From UKL13-2 sp947085425 (GTDB lineage Bacteria > Pseudomonadota > Gammaproteobacteria > Burkholderiales > Usitatibacteraceae), in contig CAMTWK010000018.1 of assembly GCA_947085425.1 (NCBI GenBank), forward strand, positions 1-64,000: a DNA stretch of 64,000 nucleotides, written 5' to 3'. The notes beneath the pieces are model-generated. The model did not search any database, was not told the DNA's origin, and saw nothing but the letters and a program-made list of their open reading frames with translations. Positions 33,940 to 42,913 of this stretch are shown here, one piece after another. The translations under genes and the position numbers were made by a program. The first letter of the stretch is position 1; every line of letters starts with the position of its first letter.

Positions 33940-35199
33940 TTGAAATCACTCCCTCTTTTTATTGGCCTGCGCTACACCCGCGCCAAAAACAGCGAAACCA
34001 GACGCAATAGTTTTGTCTCGTTCATTTCTCTCGCCTCGATGTTGGGCATCGCGCTGGGTATTGCCGCGCTGATTACCGTGATGTCGGTGATGAATGGTTT
34101 TCAAAAAGAAGTGCGCGCCAAAATGGTCGGGGTCGCCTCGCATATTCAGATCAACGGATTTGAGTCTGGCCTTGCAAACTGGCAACAACTGATGGCCGAC
34201 ACCCGCAAGCAGCCGGACGTGGTGGGTGTGGCACCATTTGTGAACGGCCAGGGATTGCTCGCCATCGGCCAATCGATTCGTGGTGTGGGTGTGCGTGGTA
34301 TTGACCCGATGCAGGAAGACTCGGTGTCGGACATCGGCAAACAAATGCGCATCGGCAAACTGACCGATCTCCATGCCGGGGAATACGGCATTGTGATTGG
34401 TGGTGAATTGGCACGCGCCTTGGGGGTGAACGTCGGTGCCAAATTGCAATTGACCACGCCACAATTGTCGATGACCCCGGCCGGCATGATGCCGCGATTT
34501 CGCAGCTTTACGGTGGTGGGGGTGTTTTCATCGGGGCACTATGAGTACGACCTCAATCTGGCGTTAATCAATATGCGCGATGCCCAGGTGTTGTTTCGGA
34601 TGGACGAAAACGTCAGTGGATTACGTGTCAAGGTCGCCGATCTCAACGAGGCCCGCAAAATCGCCAGACAATTGCAGGACGTTCTCAAAGTGGATGGTTA
34701 TGTGCAGGATTGGACCGCGCAAAATGTCACCTATTTCCGTGCCGTCGAAATCGAAAAACGTATGATGTTTATTATCCTCACGCTCATCATCGCGGTGGCG
34801 GCGTTTAATTTGGTGTCGACGCTGGTGATGGTGGTGCGCGATAAACATCCCGACATTGCCATCTTGCGCACACTCGGCGCTTCACCAGGCATGATCATGA
34901 AAATATTTGTGGTGCAGGGCGCCATTGTTGGTGTCATCGGCACCATCGTTGGTGTGATCAGTGGCGTATTGTTGGCGCTCAACATTGGCGCGATTCTTAA
35001 TTTTGCCGAATCGGTATTGGGATTGCCGAAGTTGCTGTCGCCGGAAGTTTATTTTCTGACCTCGCTACCGAGTGATTTGAAATGGGCGGATGTGTGGGTG
35101 ACCGCCGTGATCTCGCTGGCACTGTCGTTTATCGCCACGCTGTATCCAAGTTATAACGCTTCCAAAGTCAACCCGGCCGAGGCGCTGCGTTATGAATAA
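33940..35199 (+). CDS. lolC: Lipoprotein-releasing ABC transporter permease LolC
   Basis: LolC/E pulls mature outer-membrane lipoproteins from the inner membrane and hands them to LolA. The 419-residue protein has one N-terminal helix (FVSFISLASMLGIALGIAAL), a large periplasmic domain (about 45-270) and three C-terminal helices with the FtsX-like LVMVVRDKHPDIAILRTLGA. The start appears to be TTG at 33940, giving KSLPLFIGLRYTRAK, the usual beginning; no ATG or GTG fits. It overlaps lolD by eight bases. Confidence 0.93.
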   Translation: MKSLPLFIGLRYTRAKNSETRRNSFVSFISLASMLGIALGIAALITVMSVMNGFQKEVRAKMVGVASHIQINGFESGLANWQQLMADTRKQPDVVGVAPFVNGQGLLAIGQSIRGVGVRGIDPMQEDSVSDIGKQMRIGKLTDLHAGEYGIVIGGELARALGVNVGAKLQLTTPQLSMTPAGMMPRFRSFTVVGVFSSGHYEYDLNLALINMRDAQVLFRMDENVSGLRVKVADLNEARKIARQLQDVLKVDGYVQDWTAQNVTYFRAVEIEKRMMFIILTLIIAVAAFNLVSTLVMVVRDKHPDIAILRTLGASPGMIMKIFVVQGAIVGVIGTIVGVISGVLLALNIGAILNFAESVLGLPKLLSPEVYFLTSLPSDLKWADVWVTAVISLALSFIATLYPSYNASKVNPAEALRYE

Positions 35200-35890
35200 A
35201 TCAAATGATAACAATGTGCTGGCCTGCACCGGCCTGACCAAAACCTTTGTGCAGGGAGGGCTGGATGTCAAGGTGTTGCGTGGCATTGATCTGGCGATTA
35301 AACAAGGGGAAACAGTCGCCATTATCGGTGCGTCCGGCTCCGGCAAATCAACCCTTTTGCATATTCTCGGTGGACTCGATGCGCCCACGTCAGGCGCAGT
35401 GGCGCTGCTCGGCACACGCATGGACAAACTCACTCCGGTCGCACAAGGTGCGCTGCGTAATAAAGCGTTGGGGTTTGTGTATCAGTTCCATCATTTGTTG
35501 GCCGAATTTTCTGCGTTGGAAAATGTTGCCATGCCGCTGTGGATTGGTGCTGCCGCACGCAATCTCAGCGCCGATGAAGCCAAACAACAAGCTGCCGACA
35601 TGCTCAATGAAGTCGGTTTGTCACATCGACTGCAGCACAAACCGGGTGAGTTATCCGGCGGTGAACGCCAACGCGTGGCGGTGGCGCGTGCGTTGGTGAC
35701 ACGACCCGCCTGTGTGTTGGCAGACGAGCCTACCGGCAATTTGGATCGTGGCACGGCGGATCAAGTGTTCGATTTGATCTTGCAACTCAACGCTAAAATC
35801 GGCACGGCGTTGGTGATGGTCACCCATGACCCAACCTTGGCGGCGCGTATGCAGCGCACCTTGACAATTTCTGACGGCATTCTCGGTTGA
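35192..35890 (+). CDS. lolD: Lipoprotein-releasing ABC transporter ATPase LolD
   Basis: The 232-residue ATPase that powers LolCE. It shows Walker A GASGSGKSTLL, the MacB/LolD-type Q-loop VYQFHHLLAEFSALENV, the signature LSGGERQRVAVARAL and Walker B VLADEPTGNLD. Its ATG lies inside the lolC 3' end, so the pair is translationally coupled. Confidence 0.95.
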   Translation: MNKSNDNNVLACTGLTKTFVQGGLDVKVLRGIDLAIKQGETVAIIGASGSGKSTLLHILGGLDAPTSGAVALLGTRMDKLTPVAQGALRNKALGFVYQFHHLLAEFSALENVAMPLWIGAAARNLSADEAKQQAADMLNEVGLSHRLQHKPGELSGGERQRVAVARALVTRPACVLADEPTGNLDRGTADQVFDLILQLNAKIGTALVMVTHDPTLAARMQRTLTISDGILG

Positions 35891-35972
35891 CGCGTGTCAT
35901 TGTAAAAAGACAGCAGCGGCCGATGCGGCCACCCACCAGCGGCCACGCCCGCAATGGTTCCTCGACCCGCGA

Positions 35973-36353
35973 TTGACCGTAGGCAGAACCGTCGCCCTGT
36001 ATTGGGCCAGCATGATATTGATCCTCGTGATGCTGGTATTCCTGCCGGATTCGCTAACCGATAAACCCTGGTTTACGATTGTCTGCCGACTCGCATTTTC
36101 CTTGACGACCGCGTTATGGGTCGCAGCGGATGCGCAGGCACATCGCTTCGCGGAGGAGCGAGTCAAATTGTATACGGCCTTTTCTGGGGGACTGCCGGAA
36201 CTGGCCGTACCTGTTTATCTGGTGAAATCGCGGGGATGGAAGGGTGCCGCCAATACGAGTCTGCGATTCGCGGTCATCGTCTTCATTGCTGCGAGCGCCA
36301 TTATCTTGCTTGGCAGCGTCGCCAAATTATTGGGAATCAGCGTTCCGCTGTAA
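35973..36353 (+). CDS. Small membrane protein of unknown function
   Basis: A protein of about 126 residues with three likely membrane segments: VALYWASMILILVMLVFLP, WFTIVCRLAFSLTTALWVAA and FAVIVFIAASAIILLGSVAK. Cytoplasmic Arg/Lys-rich loops separate them. TTG 35973 is the only listed start, but the frame is open back into lolD and the codons just before it (RPQWFLDPRL) look coding, so a rarer upstream start is possible. No family recognised. It converges with the alkyltransferase-like gene and overlaps it by 27 bases. Confidence 0.5.
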   Translation: MTVGRTVALYWASMILILVMLVFLPDSLTDKPWFTIVCRLAFSLTTALWVAADAQAHRFAEERVKLYTAFSGGLPELAVPVYLVKSRGWKGAANTSLRFAVIVFIAASAIILLGSVAKLLGISVPL

Positions 36354-36707
36354 TTTTCCTTTGCCAAGCGTGTGCACAGGCTCAGGAATCACCAACCACC
36401 CAAATTGTTTCAAATTGATTTTGCCGCTGGCATCAAACACCACGCCCTCGGCCTCCAGCAAAATGCGCTGCAAATCATCCGAGCCACTTTGCCAATGGGT
36501 CAGCCGCAAACTGATGCGCCCCTGGGCGTTGACCACCCGTTGCCACGGTATTTTGATATTTTGAGGCGTGGCCGCGAGCGCATAACCGACGTGCCGGGCG
36601 TGGCGAGGCAATCCCAGCAGCGATGCCAATTGGCCGTAGCTCGCAACTTTGCCGCGTGGGATTTTTTTAACCAACGCATAAACCGCCGCGTGCTCAAGCT
36701 TGGGCAT
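36327..36707 (-). CDS. Alkyltransferase-like protein (ATL)
   Basis: A 126-residue relative of O6-alkylguanine-DNA alkyltransferase. The active-site PCHRV of the enzyme is replaced by PWQRV, the tryptophan-for-cysteine swap that defines ATL proteins. These bind O6-alkylguanine without repairing it and call nucleotide excision repair. The DNA-binding helix-turn-helix (GKVASYGQLASLLGLPRHAR) is intact. The start at 36707 shares one base with the stop of the upstream glycosylase gene (TAATG); an open frame further upstream lacks homology. Confidence 0.85.
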   Translation of the reverse strand: MPKLEHAAVYALVKKIPRGKVASYGQLASLLGLPRHARHVGYALAATPQNIKIPWQRVVNAQGRISLRLTHWQSGSDDLQRILLEAEGVVFDASGKINLKQFGWLVIPEPVHTLGKGKLQRNADSQ

Positions 36708-37324
36708 TAATACTCGACCGGAATCGGATCGAGCGACCGCCACACATACCAGGTGGCGACCGTATTCCACGGTGCCCAACGCTCGGTGTAGGCGAGTACC
36801 TCGTTTTTGCTCAGGCGTTCACCATCGTGAAAAAGTTTTTCAATGCCGCGAATCAAGCCGATATCGGCGACCGGAAAAACGTTTGGGCGCATCAAATAAA
36901 AAATCAAAAACATTTCGGCGCTCCAGCGACCGATGCCTTTGACCCGCACCAAATCTTCGATGATGTCATCGTCACTCATCCGTGGCCAACGGCGCGGGTT
37001 GACGAGTTTTTTATCAAAATGGCGGGCGAGGTCTTTGATATACACCACTTTGCTGCCGGACAATCCACAGCCGCGCATTTCTTCCACAGACATTTCCAAC
37101 ATACGCGGTGGCGCGATGTCACCGGCTGCCAACACCAATCGATCCCACACCGACTGTGCGGCTTTGATGGATATTTGTTGGCCGACAATGGCACGGGAGA
37201 GTGTGGAAAAAGCGTTGCCACGGGTGCGCAGCGTGGCCTCGGGATATTGCTTGATGAGTTTTTTCATCACCTTGCAACGCTTGGACAATTGGGAGCAGGC
37301 GTCCTGCCAATATTCTGGGGTCAT
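36707..37324 (-). CDS. DNA-3-methyladenine glycosylase (HhH-GPD, AlkA-like)
   Basis: A 205-residue base-excision repair enzyme that removes alkylated purines. The helix-hairpin-helix reads VRVKGIGRWSAEMFLIF and is followed by the catalytic aspartate in FPVADIGLIRGIEK, the GPD region. IVGQQISIKAAQSVWDRL is the N-terminal domain seen in AlkA and MAG relatives. It lacks the extra N-terminal domain of E. coli AlkA. It is joined by a one-base overlap to an ATL gene, forming an alkylation-damage operon. Confidence 0.88.
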   Translation of the reverse strand: MTPEYWQDACSQLSKRCKVMKKLIKQYPEATLRTRGNAFSTLSRAIVGQQISIKAAQSVWDRLVLAAGDIAPPRMLEMSVEEMRGCGLSGSKVVYIKDLARHFDKKLVNPRRWPRMSDDDIIEDLVRVKGIGRWSAEMFLIFYLMRPNVFPVADIGLIRGIEKLFHDGERLSKNEVLAYTERWAPWNTVATWYVWRSLDPIPVEY

Positions 37325-37380
37325 GGAATAAAGCCTTTAATAAAATATCAAAGCGTCGGCCTGTTCATGCGTGTCCAACC

Positions 37381-37926
37381 TCACCAGCGTTTCAGTTTGT
37401 GACGATTGCGCCATTTTTGTGTCACCACAATCCGCCAAATGAGTCTGGTCGCGAAATAACCGAGCACCGCCATCGCTGTTGCCTGAATAGCCAGGCCGAT
37501 GATCAAAGTATGGCCAAGCAGAGCAAACCAATGAAACATATTAGGGATGACCTGCCAAGGTGCCGACCATGAAAACGCCAAATCCGGCGGTACCAGATTG
37601 GCCATTGGCTCACCGGTGACCAGCGTGCCTATCGAATAGGCCAGCATGTACAAGGGGATAAACGTAAATGGATTGGTGTAGAAGGTCGCGGCGGCGGCGG
37701 CGAGCACGTTGGCACGCAGTGGGATGGCAACCAGTATCGCCAGCAGGATTTGTACCGGGCCGGGAATGAGCCCGGTGATGATGCCGATCGCCACACCGAG
37801 CGCGACACTTTGCCGATGCATATGCCACAAACGCGGATGCTGGAGCCAGGGTACCAGCCACATCATGTATTTGTTCGCCCGAATAGAATCTGGTTTCGGC
37901 AACTTGTCCCGCAAATAACGTTTCAT
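37381..37926 (-). CDS. DUF2062 membrane protein
   Basis: A 181-residue inner-membrane protein of the DUF2062 family. The motif SVALGVAIGIITGLIPGPVQ, followed by RANVLAAAAATFYTNPFTFI, is the conserved core. Three or four hydrophobic segments are present. The function of the family is unknown. The N-terminus is basic (MKRYLRDKLPKPDSIRANKY). It stands alone downstream of a 314-bp gap. Confidence 0.8.
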   Translation of the reverse strand: MKRYLRDKLPKPDSIRANKYMMWLVPWLQHPRLWHMHRQSVALGVAIGIITGLIPGPVQILLAILVAIPLRANVLAAAAATFYTNPFTFIPLYMLAYSIGTLVTGEPMANLVPPDLAFSWSAPWQVIPNMFHWFALLGHTLIIGLAIQATAMAVLGYFATRLIWRIVVTQKWRNRHKLKRW

Positions 37927-38240
37927 TGATTACGCATCGTTTCGAATTATAAATTTTTGAATGGCTGGTTGGTCATTGTTGGAAAAAAACGATATCGGTG
38001 GCAAAACCCGACCTGATCAACGCCCGCCCCCCCCCATGTCCCACATCTGATCCCGACACTATCGCACAGGCCGGTGCCAGCGCTGTCAGCCAAATCAGGC
38101 GCGGCAGCGTTAGTTTGGACAAATCATCATATTAAAATTTACCGGCGCGCCAATTTTGCCCCGGATATTTTGCGCAATTGTTTTGGGTCCAAGGATTGGT
38201 CTGCTATTTTTATCAATGGTTCGACTCAAAATAAAATTTC
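37927..38240. other. 314-bp gap with no gene seen
   Basis: No convincing reading frame, hairpin or repeat is visible. A run of nine C residues lies near 38027-38036, and the last 130 bases before comEC are A+T rich, consistent with promoters for the divergent DUF2062 and comEC genes. Confidence 0.5.
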
Positions 38241-40664
38241 GTGCGCGCCTTTGTCCTCGGCCTGATTCTCGGCACCCTCAATTTACATACTCGTGCACTG
38301 CTGCCGCCGACCCCGGCATGGTGGCCGATTGTGATGGCGTTGTTGCTGGTGTTGACGGCGCTGGCCGCCATGCGTTTGCACGAAAAAATCGACCGCAGAA
38401 CAATTTTATCGCAACTGGTGGCCATTCTTTGGTTGGGTGGCGGCCTGCTGGTCGGCTGGGGTTATGCCCAGCACCGCGCCGAAATTCGGCTGGCCGAAGA
38501 ATTGCCGCGCGCCTGGGAGGGGCGCGATATCGAAGTCATAGCTGTCGTAAACAAACTGCCGACTATCACCGAGCGCGGCACACGCTTTCAGGTTGAAGTT
38601 GAACAGGTGGTGACCGCCACCGCCGTTGTGCCGAAAAATATTTCTCTCAATTGGTACAACGAAACCAATCGTAAAACAGCTGAAGTGACCCTGCCGCCAA
38701 CCCTCACACCGGGTGATCGTTGGCACCTGACGGTGCGTCTGCGCAGGCCACATGGCTCGGCCAACCCGCACGGATTTGATTTTGAGGCGTGGGCCTTGGA
38801 GCGCAATATCCGCGCCACCGGCTATATCCGCATCAAGGGTGTCAATGAAAAACAACGCGACGCGGCAACCGGCTTTATGATTTCGATCGATCAATTGCGA
38901 ATGAAAATACGCAGTCGTATGCAGGCCGCGCTTGGTGAGCAACCATATGCGGGTGTGTTGGTCGCCTTGGCCATCGGTGAACAAAATGCCATTCCCGCCG
39001 CACAATGGAAAACATTTTGGCGTAGCGGCACCGGCCATTTGATGTCGATATCGGGTCTGCACATCACCATGGTGGCGGCGCTCATGTACTGGCTTGGATT
39101 TACCCTGTGGGCACGATTGCCGAGTTTGGCGGCGCGGTTGCCGGCGCAACGCGCAGCGGCGCTGGTGGGGGCCATTTCGGCGCTGACCTATTCACTCATT
39201 GCCGGATTTTCGGTGCCGACCCAGCGTACATTTTTTATGCTGTTGGCGGTCGCCATTGCGCTGTTTATCGGACGCGGTCTATCAGGCTCGCGAATTTTGG
39301 CTGCCGCATTGTTTGCGGTGGTGGTACTCGACCCGTGGTGTGTGTTGGCGCCGGGGTTCTGGTTGTCGTTTGGTGCGGTGGCGATGATCTTTTATGTCAC
39401 CACCAATCGCCCCGGCAAATTAAATTTGTGGTCGGCGGCGGTGAAAACACAGGTGGCGGTCACGCTCGGATTATTACCGATGACGCTGGCACTTTTCCAG
39501 GAGGTGTCGGTGGTTTCACCACTTGCCAACGCGGTTGCCATCCCGGTGGTGAGTTGGCTGGTGGTGCCGCTCACGTTGCTGGGCGCCATTCTGCCATTTG
39601 ATTTTTTATTGAATCTGGCTCATTTTGTGCTGAGTTTTACCTACCTCCTACTCGATTGGCTGGCGAGGCTGCCCAACGCCGTATGGCAATCCCATGCGCC
39701 GCAAATCTGGACGGTGGTGCTGGCCATGACCGGTGTGGTGATGTTGTTATTGCCCCATGGCATACACTTTCGCTGGGCCGGTTGGGTGGCGATGTTGCCG
39801 ATGTTCCTGGTGTTGCCGCCGACACCCAAACCGGGTGAATTGTGGGTGACATTACTCGATGTCGGCCAGGGCTTGGCGACCGTGGTGCGCACCACAAATT
39901 ACACCATGGTGTATGACACCGGCCCGAAGTGGAACCCGGATGCCGACTCGGGCAATCGCGTTGTGGTGCCGTATTTACGCGGGCAGGGTATTCGCAGCCT
40001 TGATGCACTGGTCATCACCCACGCCGATGAGGATCACTCCGGTGGTGCCCGCTCGATCATCGATGCCCGTAATCCGAAGTGGGTCATGACCTCGGCCAAT
40101 CCAAAAAGTGAATACCTGAAAAACGCCGCCGAAGTCATGCGCTGCGAAGTCGGCGACATCTGGCGCTGGGACGGGGTGGATTTTGATGTATTACACCCGA
40201 CCACGCCGGCCTATGATGAAACACGCAAGTCCAACAATATCGGTTGTGTGATTAAAATTACCGCGCCCGGCGGTTCGGTTTTGATGACGGCAGATGTTGA
40301 AAAATCGGTCGAAGCCGAGATGATCGGCCGTGCCGGCGACGAACTTAAGGCGGATGTGTTGATTGTTCCGCACCACGGCAGCAAAACGTCATCCACCGAC
40401 CTGTTTATTGACGCGGTGAACCCCAAGCTGGCGTTGATTCCGGTGGGCTATCGGAATCGCTTTCGTCATCCCCATCCGGATGTGATGGCTCGGTTTACCT
40501 CCCGCAACATCGCCGTTCGCCGCACCGATTGGGACGGCGCCATCACATTGAAATTTGCCACCGACGCCAACGGCAGTCCTGTCGTGACGACACACCGGCA
40601 AACGTTTAAACGTTATTGGACCAATGTGCCTGAGCAGTTACTGCCGGATGAGAAAGTCGAATAG
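38241..40664 (+). CDS. comEC: ComEC/Rec2 DNA-uptake channel
   Basis: ComEC carries single-stranded DNA across the inner membrane in natural transformation. The 807-residue protein has N-terminal helices with an OB-like DUF4131 region (about 75-190), the Competence domain (GTGHLMSISGLHITMVAALM) with many helices, and a C-terminal metallo-beta-lactamase domain. In the latter, LLDVGQGLATVV, ITHADEDHSGG and VPHHGSKTSS hold the metal ligands, so it could act as a nuclease. The start is GTG 38241. All domains are intact. Confidence 0.93.
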   Translation: MRAFVLGLILGTLNLHTRALLPPTPAWWPIVMALLLVLTALAAMRLHEKIDRRTILSQLVAILWLGGGLLVGWGYAQHRAEIRLAEELPRAWEGRDIEVIAVVNKLPTITERGTRFQVEVEQVVTATAVVPKNISLNWYNETNRKTAEVTLPPTLTPGDRWHLTVRLRRPHGSANPHGFDFEAWALERNIRATGYIRIKGVNEKQRDAATGFMISIDQLRMKIRSRMQAALGEQPYAGVLVALAIGEQNAIPAAQWKTFWRSGTGHLMSISGLHITMVAALMYWLGFTLWARLPSLAARLPAQRAAALVGAISALTYSLIAGFSVPTQRTFFMLLAVAIALFIGRGLSGSRILAAALFAVVVLDPWCVLAPGFWLSFGAVAMIFYVTTNRPGKLNLWSAAVKTQVAVTLGLLPMTLALFQEVSVVSPLANAVAIPVVSWLVVPLTLLGAILPFDFLLNLAHFVLSFTYLLLDWLARLPNAVWQSHAPQIWTVVLAMTGVVMLLLPHGIHFRWAGWVAMLPMFLVLPPTPKPGELWVTLLDVGQGLATVVRTTNYTMVYDTGPKWNPDADSGNRVVVPYLRGQGIRSLDALVITHADEDHSGGARSIIDARNPKWVMTSANPKSEYLKNAAEVMRCEVGDIWRWDGVDFDVLHPTTPAYDETRKSNNIGCVIKITAPGGSVLMTADVEKSVEAEMIGRAGDELKADVLIVPHHGSKTSSTDLFIDAVNPKLALIPVGYRNRFRHPHPDVMARFTSRNIAVRRTDWDGAITLKFATDANGSPVVTTHRQTFKRYWTNVPEQLLPDEKVE

Positions 40665-40798
40665 GGGCGGCTTGTCTCAGCGACTTGCTCAAAAGCTCTC
40701 GTGTTATTGGCGATTCTGTTTTTTGTCGGCTGCCGGGCGATGCTCATGCTTTGGGCGCGTAAAATGATTCTATTCGCCACCCGAAAAGGATCATCGCC

Positions 40799-41818
40799 AT
40801 GGATTTATCCAAATTTCCACGTCGCCGTTACACGCCGTTTGCCACACCCATTGAGTTCTTGCCAAACCTGACCAAAGCGCTTGGGGGCCCGAATATTTAT
40901 ATCAAACGCGATGACATGTTGGGACTCTTTCCCGGTGGCAACAAAACACGCAAGCTGGAATTTTTGGTGGCCGACGCGTTGGCGCAGGGCGCGGACACGC
41001 TCATCACCTGTGGCGCACCACAATCCAACCATTGCCGAATCACCCTCGCGGCGGCCGCCAAGGAAGGCTTGAAGTGTCGTTTTGTGATTGAAGAGCGCAT
41101 CGCCAATAGTTACGACGAAAACGCCAACGGCAATCATTTTATGTTTCGTTTGATGGGCGTGGAGGACATCACCGTGGTGCCGGCCGGCAGCAATATGCTG
41201 GAAGCCATGCAAAAAATCGCCAATGATCTGGCGGCGAAAGGTCGCAAGGGTTACATCGTGCCCGGTGGTGGCTCCAACGCCATTGGCGCACTCGGTTACG
41301 TGGCCTGTGTGCAGGAAATACTCGCGCAAATGTTTGAAGCAGCCTTGCGCATCGACCATATCGTGGTCGGCTCCGGCAGCTCCGGCACCCATGCTGGTGT
41401 CATCACCGGGCTATTTGGCTGCAATGCACACATTCCGGTGATGGGCATCGGCGTCAGCCGTGACCCGGAGAATCAGGAGCCGCTGGTTTATAAAGAAGCA
41501 CAGGCGACCGCAAAATTATTGGGCTTGCGTGGTGAGGTACCGCGTGAATTGGTGAAAACCGATGGCGGCTACTGGCGGCCGAAATATTCCCTGCCGAATC
41601 AGCGCACCGTCGAAGCCATCCAATTGCTCGCCCGACTCGAAGGCATCCCGCTCGATCTCACCTACACCGGCAAAATCATGGCGGGGCTGATTGGCCTCGT
41701 CCGCCAGGGTGCCTACCAAAAAAATGAAAACGTGCTGTTTATCCACACCGGTGGCATGCCGTCGTTGTTTGCCACCACCGATGTGGTATTGGGCAGAGTC
41801 GCGGTTGTCGACGAATAA
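40799..41818 (+). CDS. D-cysteine desulfhydrase / L-cysteate sulfo-lyase family
   Basis: A 339-residue fold-type II PLP enzyme of the ACC deaminase/D-cysteine desulfhydrase family. The cofactor lysine is Lys49 in FPGGNKTRKLEF; CGAPQSNHCRITLAAAA and VGSGSSGTHAG bind substrate and phosphate. D-cysteine desulfhydrase releases sulfide, pyruvate and ammonia; the close relative CuyA splits L-cysteate to sulfite. The sequence does not let me choose between them. No sulfonate transport genes are nearby. It is a single gene with a short A+T-rich leader. Confidence 0.8.
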   Translation: MDLSKFPRRRYTPFATPIEFLPNLTKALGGPNIYIKRDDMLGLFPGGNKTRKLEFLVADALAQGADTLITCGAPQSNHCRITLAAAAKEGLKCRFVIEERIANSYDENANGNHFMFRLMGVEDITVVPAGSNMLEAMQKIANDLAAKGRKGYIVPGGGSNAIGALGYVACVQEILAQMFEAALRIDHIVVGSGSSGTHAGVITGLFGCNAHIPVMGIGVSRDPENQEPLVYKEAQATAKLLGLRGEVPRELVKTDGGYWRPKYSLPNQRTVEAIQLLARLEGIPLDLTYTGKIMAGLIGLVRQGAYQKNENVLFIHTGGMPSLFATTDVVLGRVAVVDE

Positions 41819-42029
41819 AATTGGTCGTGTTGACTTGTGATTTGGAACGATTGCGTGACAAGTCTCATCCGGTTGATTGCGGGATCAGCGGCATATCCAG
41901 GATTGAGGCGGACGATACTTCCCGTCGCACGATCAATCCGTGCTCGGTCGGAGTGACCTATTCGCAAGGTTAATCGGGCTGGCTATTGTTTGCCAGTTTG
42001 CCAGTTTGCCTGTTTACCCAATTGCGCGA

Positions 42030-42872
42030 TTACGCCCCCGCCAAAATCCCGTTCAACAGCGGATTTACCAACTGCGCGGTGATTTTTCGATAACCCGCCA
42101 CCGTTGGATGGATTTCATCCTCCCAATCGCCGGAGCGGCCGCTGTCGTTGGCGTTGGCCGGGGTGAGCATGCCCTGGGTCAGCAGGACGTGAAAGCCATC
42201 AATGTGTTTACCGGACGTTGGCTCAGCCAAGGTCGTGAGGCGTGCCAGCCAACGGATTAAAAGTTCGTTGACGAGATTTTTTTGCACGTTTTTGTCGGTG
42301 ACATCTTTTGCCATCAGGCGCGGATAAACCCACGGCCCGGCAATTTTTCCTTTCACCGGCGCATTGCGGGGAACCACAAAATCGTAGGTGTGAATAAAAA
42401 TCCGGGTGCTGGCGTTGCGGCTGGAGGTGCTGCGTGCATCACAAAATGCCCGCAAATATTTTTCGACCTTGTCAAATGCGTTCTCGACCGCCGGGTTGGA
42501 CAGTCTGGCGTTATTGCCGGTGGAGGTGAGTAATTCGCCGATATTGCCGATGACGTCGTTGCCGCCCGCGCTGAGCAAAATGGCTTGGTAGGAATACAGA
42601 TCGAGATACTGCGCCACCGCCGCGATGCGATGCGGTGCAAACATGTCGTCGGCCTTGTCGCCTGACCACGAGTGATCGAGCATGCGGGTGCGTTGTGTCA
42701 GGTCGATTTGTTCGAGCATATTGCCGCGTGCCGGATAAAACTTGTTGAACCAACTGTCGCCTTCGGCCAGAAACATCGGGTCGGACGTTGCAAACGGATC
42801 GGTTTGGGTCAGCCAATTGTCGAAGTCACTCGCCGAAGTGGCGCTGATGGTGTGCTGGATGGGTTTTGGCAT
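42030..42872 (-). CDS. SGNH/GDSL-type hydrolase
   Basis: A 280-residue esterase- or lipase-like protein without a signal peptide. Block I is FLAEGDSWFNKF with the nucleophile Ser40, block III is LLSAGGNDVIGN, and block V is WEDEIHPTVAGYRKI with the Asp-X-X-His pair, so the full catalytic set is present. It is encoded 41 bases after the patatin gene on the same strand and probably shares its transcript. Substrates may be lipids or acyl esters; this is inference from the fold. Confidence 0.8.
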   Translation of the reverse strand: MPKPIQHTISATSASDFDNWLTQTDPFATSDPMFLAEGDSWFNKFYPARGNMLEQIDLTQRTRMLDHSWSGDKADDMFAPHRIAAVAQYLDLYSYQAILLSAGGNDVIGNIGELLTSTGNNARLSNPAVENAFDKVEKYLRAFCDARSTSSRNASTRIFIHTYDFVVPRNAPVKGKIAGPWVYPRLMAKDVTDKNVQKNLVNELLIRWLARLTTLAEPTSGKHIDGFHVLLTQGMLTPANANDSGRSGDWEDEIHPTVAGYRKITAQLVNPLLNGILAGA

Positions 42873-42913
42873 AACAGTGTCCTTGGCGGATCCGCGGGGG
42901 ATTTATAAATTGA

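Noticed and set aside
41831..41865. GACTTGT and ACAAGTC dyad after the PLP enzyme gene
   Set aside because: The loop is about 20 bases long and no T tract follows, so a terminator call is not supported.
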